Under the pieces are notes generated by a model that made no database searches, was not told where the DNA came from, and saw only the letters and a program-made list of their open reading frames with translations. The translations under genes and the position numbers were made by a program. 32,628 bases of DNA from Desulfurobacteriaceae bacterium (GTDB lineage: Bacteria > Aquificota > Aquificia > Desulfurobacteriales > Desulfurobacteriaceae): positions 1 to 32,628 of the forward strand of contig JBDOLX010000012.1 in NCBI GenBank assembly GCA_039832905.1, given 5' to 3'. How positions within the stretch are numbered: the stretch's first letter is position 1; each line of letters starts with the position of its first letter. This document shows, piece after piece, positions 25,773-32,628 of the stretch.

Positions 25773-26327
25773 ATGGAATTTTCAAAGATTATGGATAATG
25801 TAAGATTTATAGCAAAAGTTATTGAAAAAGAAGATCTCAAAAAAGTTGATCCTCATAAAGTAGCCAAGAAAGCTTATGAACTGTATTGGAAGGCAAACTG
25901 TGAATATGGAGTTGTTAACTCGTTCAAAGCTCTCGGAGTGTTTAACTTTGACTATGGGCAGGTAATGGCTATCTCTAAACAACTTCCTCACAAATGGAAT
26001 ACAATTTGTGGCGCTATTACAGGAGCTTTTTACCTATTTGCCCTTACTCTACCGGAGGAACTTCTTGAAAAGTCTGTCAAAGAGTTAATAAAATTCCACA
26101 ACGAAACTAGGCTTCCAATTTTTGAGGGAAATAAAAAGTTCAACATTCCTAAAGTAGCAGTAGGTTCAATCCTTTGCAGAGATTCCATAATAAACTGGTG
26201 TAAAGCTGCAGGAATTCATCCAAGATCTTTTGAAAGAAGTGAAAGATGTGCGAGAATAACAGGAGACTTAGCTTATAAGACAGCTAAAATACTGAACAAA
26301 TACGCAGATGCCCTTGTTGGAGCATAA
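25773..26327 (+). CDS. C_GCAxxG_C_C-family redox-type protein (CGAxxG motif)
   Basis: A 184-residue soluble protein whose cysteine pattern matches the C_GCAxxG_C_C family: Cys43 (ANCEYGVV), the CGAxxG motif at 79-84 (TICGAITGAF), Cys135 (SILCRDS), and Cys159 (SERCARITGDLAYKTA), with an additional Cys143. Members are described as putative redox-active proteins often encoded next to transporter genes, which fits the Gate-domain membrane protein nine bases downstream. It may bind a cofactor or Fe-S cluster; there is no proof. A strong AGGAGG precedes the ATG. First gene of a three-gene unit. Confidence 0.7.
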   Translation: MEFSKIMDNVRFIAKVIEKEDLKKVDPHKVAKKAYELYWKANCEYGVVNSFKALGVFNFDYGQVMAISKQLPHKWNTICGAITGAFYLFALTLPEELLEKSVKELIKFHNETRLPIFEGNKKFNIPKVAVGSILCRDSIINWCKAAGIHPRSFERSERCARITGDLAYKTAKILNKYADALVGA

Positions 26328-26336
26328 AAGTAGGGA

Positions 26337-27257
26337 ATGGATTACACGAAACTATATCTTATAGTTGTTGGTGCTGTTGCTTTTGGTTATGTTCTTGCTT
26401 CTATTTTAGTAGAAACGAATTTAGTTAACTGGCTCGGGCTAAAGACCATAAAGCTTTCTCGTTTGGGTATTCACCCTCTTTTAACAAACGTTCCAGTTAT
26501 ACATCTTGTTTCTCCCCGAGCTGCTCACATTGCTGCTTCGAAACTTTTAAATGAAGGAAAAGTAGAACCATTAGATCTTTACCTTACCGTTTTAGCTTCC
26601 AACTTTCCCATGCGTTTGATGTTTCTTTATAAGTATTTTTTCCCAGTTCTTATACCCTTAATAGGAGTAATAGCTGTTTACTACGGTATTTTGCGACTTC
26701 TTTTTGATGCTGCTATCCTTGTTGTTGTTTCAATAGTGGGGAGAATAAGGTATAAAAAACTCGAACCTTCTTTGCAAAAACTAGAAAAAGTAAAAGTAGA
26801 ACTTTCACTTAGTTTCTTAAAGAAAGGATTTCTGAAAGGTGTAAAGGAAGCCTTTTCTTTTATTGTGAAGTTTACTCCCCTATTTTTCCTCATAGTTTTC
26901 CTGATGGAAGCAGGAATCATGGAAAAACTTGTTGAGTTCTTAAAACCTATTTTTGGAAAACTTGGTTTTGACTCTTTGGAAATTACCTACATTACAACTT
27001 GTGCCATAAGTCCTCCAGTTGCCTATGGACTCGTTAATGTAATGGTTGAGAAAGGTTATTCGGTAGCCCAAATCCTCGGCACAATGGCTGTTGGAAATGC
27101 AATGTTTTCTATTTTAAGGAGTTGGTGGATGTATCTCCTTCCGTACTACGTTGGACTCTATCCTTTGAAGGTAGTTGCTACACTTTTAATACTTCAGGCT
27201 TTTCTACCTGCGTTTTATAATTTTGTAATAGGGATTATTCTGGTTAATTTATCTTAA
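26337..27257 (+). CDS. Gate-domain (nucleoside recognition) membrane protein
   Basis: A 306-residue integral membrane protein with about eight helices. Two halves each look like a Gate/nucleoside-recognition domain: first with LLTNVPVIHLVSPRAAHIAA and NFPMRL, second with SFIVKFTPLFFLIVFLMEAG, ITTCAISPPVAYGLVNVM and MAVGNAMFSILRSW. The family is found in SpmA/SpmB, FeoB and CNT-type transporters; the substrate of this stand-alone version is unknown. The conserved Cys in TTCAISPP within the second domain is notable beside a cysteine-rich partner gene. It starts nine bases after the CGAxxG gene and is followed by a Toprim gene. Confidence 0.75.
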   Translation: MDYTKLYLIVVGAVAFGYVLASILVETNLVNWLGLKTIKLSRLGIHPLLTNVPVIHLVSPRAAHIAASKLLNEGKVEPLDLYLTVLASNFPMRLMFLYKYFFPVLIPLIGVIAVYYGILRLLFDAAILVVVSIVGRIRYKKLEPSLQKLEKVKVELSLSFLKKGFLKGVKEAFSFIVKFTPLFFLIVFLMEAGIMEKLVEFLKPIFGKLGFDSLEITYITTCAISPPVAYGLVNVMVEKGYSVAQILGTMAVGNAMFSILRSWWMYLLPYYVGLYPLKVVATLLILQAFLPAFYNFVIGIILVNLS

Positions 27258-27268
27258 GGTTTAAAGCT

Positions 27269-27631
27269 ATGGAAGAGATAAAGCTTTTAAAGAATTTTCT
27301 TTTAGAGTTAAAACTTTTTTCTATAAAAAACACCTCGTGGGCGATCTTGGTTGAGGGGAAAAGGGATAAAGCAGCCCTTGAAATCTTTGAGATTCAAAAT
27401 GTTGTTGATTTAAAGGGTAGAAACTTTCACGACCTTGCAGAGGATTTATCAACAAGATTTGAAGGAATTGTTATCCTTACAGACTTTGACAGAGAGGGGG
27501 AAGTAATCTTTCAGAAGCTTTCGAAACTTTTGCCTGTTTATGGTTTAAAAATCGATAGTTCTTTTAGGGAAAAGCTTAGGAAAACAGGGATTCAGTTTAT
27601 TGAAAAGATACCCAAAAAGCTAATACGCTAA
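27269..27631 (+). CDS. Small Toprim-domain protein (UPF0292/RNase M5-like)
   Basis: A 120-residue protein consisting of a single Toprim fold: the conserved Glu29 in AILVEGKRDKAAL and the DxD pair Asp72/Asp74 in ILTDFDREGEV. This is the metal-binding catalytic set of topoisomerases, DnaG primases, RNase M5 and OLD nucleases. Stand-alone Toprim proteins of this size (UPF0292-like, RNase M5-like) occur in archaea and bacteria; RNase M5 itself is longer. It follows the Gate protein by 11 bp. Nucleic-acid cleavage or RNA processing is plausible but unproven, and it has no obvious link to the upstream genes. Confidence 0.78.
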   Translation: MEEIKLLKNFLLELKLFSIKNTSWAILVEGKRDKAALEIFEIQNVVDLKGRNFHDLAEDLSTRFEGIVILTDFDREGEVIFQKLSKLLPVYGLKIDSSFREKLRKTGIQFIEKIPKKLIR

Positions 27632-27784
27632 TAAATAAAGTCTTAACAGATTAATTCACAGATTCCTTGTTCAAATCCAGCAACAGTTAGTAGAAAGTTT
27701 CCCATCGATAAGAACATTTACCCTTTGAAAAAAATTTCTGAATAGGTTCGAAGTTTTCTGGTGGAATTGGATGTACGAAACCAT
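27632..27784. other. Decayed non-coding stretch between Toprim gene and oxidoreductase remnant
   Basis: No intact gene. On the minus strand a short frame at 27783-27687 reads NGFVHPIPPENFEPIQKFF and ends at TAA; it looks protein-like, with an upstream stop and no start codon, so it may be a remnant of another gene. On the plus strand only short broken frames are present. No tRNA, terminator or repeat was seen. Confidence 0.4.
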
Positions 27785-28093
27785 TTTTAGAAAATTAGAA
27801 AAGAAGGATTAGAGTTTGTTGAAGCTTCTGTAGAGTCTATCGATACTTATCCAAGAACAATGAGTGGTTTAAATCCTTTGAAACTAAAACTTTACTTTGA
27901 TAAAGAGGGTGTTCTTATTGGTGGAGAGGTTGTAGGTAAGATCAAGTATGTTTCTGGACTTATAGACTTAATTGGAAGGCTTGTATTTGAAAAGGCAAAA
28001 GTTAAGGACTTAACTACTTCTCCACCGGTATCTCCTTCTCCGTTAATGCCGCCTATCCAAATGGCTTTCCTTCAAGCGATAAAGAAACTTTAA
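27785..28093 (+). pseudogene. C-terminal remnant of a pyridine nucleotide-disulfide oxidoreductase
   Basis: Only the C-terminal dimerisation domain is left. In one frame from about 27790: GLEFVEASVESIDTYPRTM, LKLKLYFDKEGVLIGGEVVG, IDLIGRLVFEKAKVKDL and SPPVSPSPLMPP, matching the tail of NADH oxidase/CoA-disulfide-reductase-like flavoproteins. The FAD and NAD domains and the redox cysteine are missing. Upstream the frame hits TAG, and the phrase FRKLEKK that should precede GLEF is in a different frame, indicating a frameshift. An ATG at 27860 could still give a 77-residue peptide, but it would lack half of the domain. Confidence 0.65.
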
Positions 28094-28115
28094 GGGGCGG
28101 TTTGCCCCTTTCTAT
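28092..28115 (+). terminator. Rho-independent terminator after the oxidoreductase remnant
   Basis: Stem AAGGGGC/GCCCCTT with loop GGTTT followed by TCTATTC. It overlaps the last stop codon and insulates the efflux operon from upstream transcription. Its retention suggests decay of the flavoprotein gene is recent. Confidence 0.85.
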
Positions 28116-28123
28116 TCTTTTCA

Positions 28124-28152
28124 TTGACTGATATACTGATAGGTATTATAAT
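28124..28152 (+). promoter_or_regulatory. Near-consensus sigma-70 promoter of the efflux operon
   Basis: TTGACT (28124-28129), a 17-base spacer and TATAAT (28147-28152): eleven of twelve consensus positions with ideal spacing. The direct repeat ACTGATA occurs twice (28127-28133 and 28135-28141), covering the -35 edge and spacer. Start predicted near 28159. This is the best promoter in the window; such a strong one in front of an efflux operon usually needs a repressor. Confidence 0.85.
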
Positions 28153-28162
28153 CTTTTCTTAA

Positions 28163-28183
28163 TGAATGATGATTCACTATTCA
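28163..28183. promoter_or_regulatory. Possible operator downstream of the efflux promoter
   Basis: Inverted repeat TGAAT-GATG-ATTCA (28163-28176) followed by another ATTCA (28179-28183), right after the predicted start and before the AGAGAGG ribosome site. Position is typical of a TetR/MarR-type repressor site. No regulator gene lies beside it in the window. Confidence 0.4.
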
Positions 28184-28196
28184 GAGAGGTGAAAGT

Positions 28197-29459
28197 ATGA
28201 AAAAGATTTTTTCTACAGTTGCTTTTCTATTAATAGGTCTGGTTACACTTTGGTTATTTTATTACTTTTACCTTCGTCACGTTTATGTAATTACCGACAA
28301 CGCTTTTCAAGATACCCAAATGGTATCGGTATCTACCCAAAGCGTTTCTGGAAAGTTAGTAAAGCTATTTAAAGATGAATATCAGAAAGTAAAAAAAGGA
28401 GAACCATTATTTAAGATTGATGATGCGATTTATAGAAAGGAAGTGGGAGTTTTGGAAGAAAAGCTAAAAGCTTTAAAATCAAAAAAGGAAGAGCTTCAAA
28501 ATAAACTTAAAAGGCTAAAAATCCAACTTTCCCTCAAAGTAAAAGCTAACGCTGAAGAGCTAAAAGCTATAAAGGAAAAGTTATACCAGCTTGACTACCA
28601 AGAAGAACTTGAAAAGAAAAATTACCAAACGACCCTCTCAAAGGCGAAAAGTAGGTTGAAATCTCTTCAGAAATCCTTAGAAGAGGCTGAGGCAAACCTT
28701 ACTTACTGGAAAAAACAGTTTGAAAGGTATAAAAGACTTTACGAAAAAAGGGTTATATCTTTGGAACAACTTGAAAAAGTGGGGCTTAGCTATAAACATG
28801 CTGTCTCTCTTTTTGAAGCTGCAAACTCCCAACTTGAAGCTGCAAAAGAAGACATTAAAGCTGCTGAAAGTCTGAAAAATAGAGTAGAAATTGTTAAAAG
28901 TCAAAAAGAAGAGCTAAGAAGAAAAATTGAAGCCCTAAAGAAACAACTTTTAATTTCAAAAGCAGATCTAAAGAGGATTGAGGAATTAAAAATTTCTATA
29001 AAACAGCTTGAAAAGGAAATAGCTTCCCTAAAGCATCAACTCGAGAAGGCAAAAGTTCTCCTTTCTTACACCCTTGTCAAATCACCGATAGATGGAGTTA
29101 TTGCCAAGAAATGGAAAGAGGAAGGAGATTTTATATCTCCGGGACTTCCCGTTTATTCCATTTACGATCCGAAAACCTTCTACGTTTTAGCTTGGATAGA
29201 AGAGGATAAACTGAGAGATTTCAAGGTAGGTAGCTACGTAAAGGCTAAGTTGGAAGCTTGCGGAAAAGAATTTGAAGGAAAAGTGTCTTCTATTGGATCT
29301 TCAGCAGGTTCCGTTTTTTCTTTAATTCCTAAGGATACATCTTCGGGAGAATACACAAAAGTGGTTCAAAGGGTTCCAGTGAAGATTAAGTTAGAAAGCG
29401 TTCCTCTAAACTGTATAAAACCGGGAACAAACGTCCTTGTTTACATTAAGAAGGAGTAA
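28197..29459 (+). CDS. emrA: HlyD/EmrA-family membrane fusion protein
   Basis: Periplasmic adaptor linking the MFS pump to the TolC channel. 420 residues. One N-terminal helix (about 5-25) is followed by half of the lipoyl domain (VYVITDNAFQDTQMVSVSTQ, GKLVKLF, VKKGEPLFKIDD), a very long coiled-coil hairpin (about 75-290, Lys/Glu-rich), the second lipoyl half (LVKSPIDGVIAKKWKEEGDFI), and a beta-barrel part ending PGTNVLVYIKKE. The topology and the VITDNA phrase fit EmrA. The next gene starts 3 bp later. The hairpin is long enough to reach TolC directly, as in EmrA. Confidence 0.92.
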   Translation: MKKIFSTVAFLLIGLVTLWLFYYFYLRHVYVITDNAFQDTQMVSVSTQSVSGKLVKLFKDEYQKVKKGEPLFKIDDAIYRKEVGVLEEKLKALKSKKEELQNKLKRLKIQLSLKVKANAEELKAIKEKLYQLDYQEELEKKNYQTTLSKAKSRLKSLQKSLEEAEANLTYWKKQFERYKRLYEKRVISLEQLEKVGLSYKHAVSLFEAANSQLEAAKEDIKAAESLKNRVEIVKSQKEELRRKIEALKKQLLISKADLKRIEELKISIKQLEKEIASLKHQLEKAKVLLSYTLVKSPIDGVIAKKWKEEGDFISPGLPVYSIYDPKTFYVLAWIEEDKLRDFKVGSYVKAKLEACGKEFEGKVSSIGSSAGSVFSLIPKDTSSGEYTKVVQRVPVKIKLESVPLNCIKPGTNVLVYIKKE

Positions 29460-29462
29460 AGG

Positions 29463-31019
29463 GTGGGAAAGAAAGTTTACATTATCTCTCTCCTTATAGT
29501 TGCCGGAATGTTTATGACACTTCTTGATACAACGATTGTTGACATAGTTCTTCCCCATATGATGAGTAGTTTTGAAGCTGAGCCTGATGATATACAGTGG
29601 GTAATTACTTCTTACATGATCGCTTCAGCTATTGCAATGCCTGTTGTAGGATGGCTTGGAGGAAAACTTGGACATAGGAATACTTACCTTCTTGGAATAG
29701 GGCTTTTTACTCTTATGAGCGCTGTCTGTGGAATTGCTCCAAATCTTAGCGTAATGATTTTTGGTAGATCCCTCCAGGGAATAGGAGAGGGAATAGTGGT
29801 TCCAATGAGTATGGCACTTCTTTTTGAGCTTTTCCCTCCCGAGAAAAGAGGAATTGCAATGGGGATGTTTGCTCTTGGAGCAACTTTTGGGCCATCGTTA
29901 GGACCAACACTTGGGGGATATTTGGCCGAACACCTTGATTGGAGGTGGGTCTTTTACGTTAACCTCTTACCTGGAATAGTTGTTGTATATCTTCTAATGG
30001 TTTTAATGGAAGAGGACAGGAAAAAACACAAGGAAATCCAAAAGCTCGACCTTATCGGCTTTACTCTCTTGGCAGTAGCACTGTTTAGCCTTATTACTGC
30101 TCTTTCTAAAGGGAACCAATGGGGGTGGAGTAACGAAAAAACGGTAGTTCTTCTTTATGTATTTCTAGTTTCCTCTATTCTATTTGTAATGGTAGAACTT
30201 AAAGTGGAAAATCCTTTAGTAAACCTTAGACTCTTCAAACTTGAATTTTTCAGATACCCTGTAATCTCTCTTTCCCTATTTGGTATGGGAGTTTACGCCT
30301 CTTACTTTCTTTTACCTTTATACCTTGAAAAGCTTAGAGGGTTTCCAACCTTAGAGGCAGGGAAAATCCTATTCTTTCCAGCTGCTGCAACAGGAGTCAT
30401 TAGCGTTATAACAGGACTTTTACTTGATAAAAAGATTCTGAGTTTTAGAACAGCAATAATTATTGGAACGACCCTTTTCATATTTGGAACATACATCCAA
30501 GCAAAACTTGACCTTTTTATGGGCAAGTGGGAAATAGTCCTTTGGCTCCTACCTTGGGGAGCTGGAATGGGGTTTTTCTTTCCAGCTTTATCTCAGCTTT
30601 CGCTTGGAAACTTTAAGGGAGACTCTCTTCGCCAAGCTTCGGCTCTCCAGAACCTTTTAAGACTTGTTGGTGGAAGTGTTGGAACTGCAATTTCAACTTA
30701 CATCCTCATTAGTTCACAGAGTAAACACTTTGTAAACCTTACAGAAAAAGTTTCTCCTTACTCTCCACAAGTTGTAGAATTTACAACAAAAGTTAAAAAT
30801 TACCTTTACTATACCCTTTCAACTCCAAAGTGGGAACTTTCAGAAAAAGCACAAGGAATACTTGGAAGTCTATTCAACGAACATTCATTCTGGCATTCTT
30901 TTGGTGATGCTTTCTTTTTTGCAACCATTTGTGGAGTTTTTACTCTCTTGATTGCAACGCTCATAAAGGAGGAAAACCTTGAAGAAGTTAATCTTTCTAG
31001 TGATGGTTCTAATTCCTAA
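29463..31019 (+). CDS. emrB: EmrB/QacA-type MFS drug efflux transporter (DHA2, 14 TM)
   Basis: Proton-driven drug exporter of the DHA2 group, 518 residues, about 14 helices. Family motifs: TLLDTTIVDIVLPHM in helix 1, GKLGHRNTYLLG (motif A) after helix 2, GRSLQGIGEGIVVPM in helix 4, and LGATFGPSLGPTLGGYLAE (motif C) in helix 5. It starts with GTG at 29463, with AAGGAG close before it at the end of emrA. The last 41 bp overlap the tolC start, so all three parts are translated together. Drug specificity cannot be read. Confidence 0.93.
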   Translation: MGKKVYIISLLIVAGMFMTLLDTTIVDIVLPHMMSSFEAEPDDIQWVITSYMIASAIAMPVVGWLGGKLGHRNTYLLGIGLFTLMSAVCGIAPNLSVMIFGRSLQGIGEGIVVPMSMALLFELFPPEKRGIAMGMFALGATFGPSLGPTLGGYLAEHLDWRWVFYVNLLPGIVVVYLLMVLMEEDRKKHKEIQKLDLIGFTLLAVALFSLITALSKGNQWGWSNEKTVVLLYVFLVSSILFVMVELKVENPLVNLRLFKLEFFRYPVISLSLFGMGVYASYFLLPLYLEKLRGFPTLEAGKILFFPAAATGVISVITGLLLDKKILSFRTAIIIGTTLFIFGTYIQAKLDLFMGKWEIVLWLLPWGAGMGFFFPALSQLSLGNFKGDSLRQASALQNLLRLVGGSVGTAISTYILISSQSKHFVNLTEKVSPYSPQVVEFTTKVKNYLYYTLSTPKWELSEKAQGILGSLFNEHSFWHSFGDAFFFATICGVFTLLIATLIKEENLEEVNLSSDGSNS

Positions 31020-32247
31020 TTTGGTTTTTGGTAGACAGGTTAGCGATTTAAACGAACTTGTAAAACTTGCTCTACAAAATAACCCTGAAATTGAAATAGT
31101 AAGGAAAAAGAAAAACATCTCAGAATACGAGTTTAAGAAAGCTATAGGAGAATTTCTTCCTTCTTTAAAATTTGAGTATTCAAAAGTTCGCCTTTCTGAC
31201 GTTCCAACCTTTAATATCGGACCTGCCGAGTTCTCCACTATGAATAAAGATTTTTACAACTTTAAACTCTCCCTTACTCAACCAATTTTTATGGGCGGGA
31301 AACTAATCCTTAACTACAAAATAAAAGAAAAGAAAAAAGAAGTTGCTTCTTACGAACTTCAAGAAAAGGTTTTAGAAGTTGTAAGAAACATTAAAAAAGA
31401 CTACTACGAACTCTGTGAAGCAAAGTCAAATGTTGAAATTGCTCAAAAGTTCCTTGAAGCTGCAAAAGAACACCTAAAAACCGTGAAATCTTTCTATAGT
31501 GAAGGTTTAATTCCAAGAAGGGAACTTCTTGAGGCAAAAGTTAAACTCTTTGAAGCAAAAGAGAAACTTGAAAATGCTAAAAACTTTTATGAAATTTCTT
31601 TAGAAAAACTAAGAAAAGATGTTGGTGTTGAAAACTTAGAAGTAAAAGTAGAAAAACTTTCGTATGAACCTTTAAACCTATCTTTAGAGGAACTTTTAAA
31701 CACTGCTTATAAAGTTAGACCAATTTTTAAATACCTTAAACTTCTAGAAGATACAGCTAAGTATGGTGAAAAAATAGCTTACAGCCAGTTTCTACCAAAC
31801 CTTTTCTTAAATTTTTCTTATGAAAAAACAGATCAATACGTTGGAAGTAACTATTCAGCAACCTCCTTTAGTTTGGTTCTTCAGTTTCCGATTTTTGAAG
31901 GTGGAAAAAGGTACTGGGATTTAAAAGTTGCAAAGGAAAAAGAGAATGAAGTGCAAACATTAATAAAGAAAACGAGAGACCTTGTAAGACTTCAGGTAGT
32001 ATCGGCATTTAAGAAACTCAAATCTTGCGAAAAGAGAATAGAAACTGCAAGAAAAATGGTCGAGGAGGCAGAAGAGCTTTTTAAAACTTCTAAGGAACGC
32101 TATAAAGAGCAAGTTGGAACTTCAACAGAAGTCGTTGACGCTATCGCCTATTATGTAAAAGCCAAGGAATTTTTAAACTCTGCAATAGCAAACTACAATA
32201 AAGCACTTGCAGATTTAGAGTACGCTGTGGGAGTTTCTAAGTTTTAA
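30979..32247 (+). CDS. tolC: TolC-family outer membrane efflux protein
   Basis: Outer-membrane channel for the EmrAB pump. 422 residues. A signal peptide (MKKLIFLVMVLIPNLVFG) is cut near residue 18. Two OEP repeats follow: LNELVKLALQNNPEIEIVRK and then VAYSQFLPNLFLNFSYE, SLVLQFPIFEGGKRYWD in the second half, separated by long helices, as in TolC trimers with a periplasmic helical tunnel. The start is TTG at 30979 with AGGAGG upstream, inside the emrB 3' end. Having its own dedicated TolC suggests a self-contained tripartite system. Confidence 0.93.
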   Translation: MKKLIFLVMVLIPNLVFGRQVSDLNELVKLALQNNPEIEIVRKKKNISEYEFKKAIGEFLPSLKFEYSKVRLSDVPTFNIGPAEFSTMNKDFYNFKLSLTQPIFMGGKLILNYKIKEKKKEVASYELQEKVLEVVRNIKKDYYELCEAKSNVEIAQKFLEAAKEHLKTVKSFYSEGLIPRRELLEAKVKLFEAKEKLENAKNFYEISLEKLRKDVGVENLEVKVEKLSYEPLNLSLEELLNTAYKVRPIFKYLKLLEDTAKYGEKIAYSQFLPNLFLNFSYEKTDQYVGSNYSATSFSLVLQFPIFEGGKRYWDLKVAKEKENEVQTLIKKTRDLVRLQVVSAFKKLKSCEKRIETARKMVEEAEELFKTSKERYKEQVGTSTEVVDAIAYYVKAKEFLNSAIANYNKALADLEYAVGVSKF

Positions 32248-32264
32248 TAAAGAGCAATGCCTTC

Positions 32265-32628
32265 TCATACCAGAGAAACTCCTACTTTTTCACCTATTCC
32301 TTTTTGAAGATCCTGCTTCAACTTAACAAGCTCTAATATATTTTTAGGGGATGGTGAAATTTCCACAATCATAGATTTCTTATAAGTTGGAGCAAGGAGA
32401 AATCCCCATCCTTACTTCCTTGACCTTATACCCTTTTCCTTCCAAAAACTTTATGGCTGTCTCGTAGGCTTTTGAAAGATCCTTACCTTTAACGACGGCA
32501 GGATTGTTTATTATCTCCATGACTTTTTGTATATCCCTTAGGGTTTCAAAAAATCTTTAAGCTATGAAAACCTCCACATCTTTACCTATAAACTTTTGCA
32601 ATTCTTCTGTTAAATCTATAAGTTCCTT
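32265..32628 (-). pseudogene. Broken gene of unknown family, continuing past the window end
   Basis: Minus-strand coding-like sequence is interrupted at least twice. From the edge it reads KELIDLTEELQKFIGKDVEV then FIA and a TAA, continues in the same frame as RFFETLRDIQKVMEI and KAYETAIKFLEGKGYKVKEV, then must shift frame to read GWGFLLAPTYKKSMIVEISP and ILELVKLKQDLQKGIGEKVG before TGA at 32267. A 46-residue ORF (32520-32380) lies inside. The pattern ELVKLKQDL-x-GEKVG vaguely resembles the tail of minimal nucleotidyltransferases, but I do not recognise the family. It converges on tolC with 17 bp between. No terminator is visible in the gap. Confidence 0.5.

Overview
This AT-rich, gene-dense window comes from a Gram-negative bacterium. 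TolC, an ExbD-type protein, lipid-A-type GT39 glycosyltransferases, FtsI/FtsL-like proteins and a Tat-type amidase indicate a double membrane. Lys/Glu-rich, compact proteins, frequent TTG/GTG starts with strong AGGAGG-type ribosome sites, a cluster-binding type of PurF and a KaiC-like ATPase suggest a thermophilic anaerobe, most plausibly Aquificota of the Desulfurobacteriaceae type. That placement is inference from protein style, not a measured match. No insertion sequence, prophage, CRISPR array or rRNA was seen.

Layout. (1) 1-1729: a membrane-anchored GGDEF protein (cut by the window edge), diverging by 24 bp from an FlhB-C-terminus-like protein whose 3' end overlaps flgM tail to tail. (2) 1864-4124, minus: PBP/FtsI transpeptidase with a small FtsL-like protein upstream. 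(3) tRNA-Arg(CCG) at 4163-4239, abutting the 3' end of purF. (4) Divergent promoters at 5673-5700 serve purF (minus) and a plus-strand operon of phosphohexomutase, KaiC-like ATPase, TPR membrane protein, a single-pass protein of mixed architecture, and aroK. (5) 10600-14003, minus: flippase-like protein, GT2 and GT39 in overlapping order, probably making and using a polyprenyl-phosphate sugar for envelope glycolipids. A zinc-ribbon gene and a second GT39 diverge from it across a perfect 8-bp-arm palindrome.

(6) 15788-21741, minus: amiC, aroA, comEC, lysA and a sirtuin, tightly packed. (7) 21805-25581, plus: bcp, a DapC-like aminotransferase, exbD, tsaE and eno, closed by a clear terminator. 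(8) 25773-27631, plus: a CGAxxG cysteine protein, a Gate-type membrane protein and a small Toprim protein. (9) 27632-28093: decayed DNA with a C-terminal fragment of a pyridine-nucleotide-disulfide oxidoreductase, then a terminator. (10) 28197-32247, plus: a tripartite EmrA/EmrB/TolC efflux operon behind a near-consensus promoter with repeat elements. (11) 32265-32628, minus: a broken gene running off the window.

Most of the window is housekeeping. The spots most worth a second look are the out-of-frame 5' end of comEC, the unrecognised KaiC/TPR/pseudopilin-like trio, the CGAxxG/Gate/Toprim group, and the two decayed stretches.
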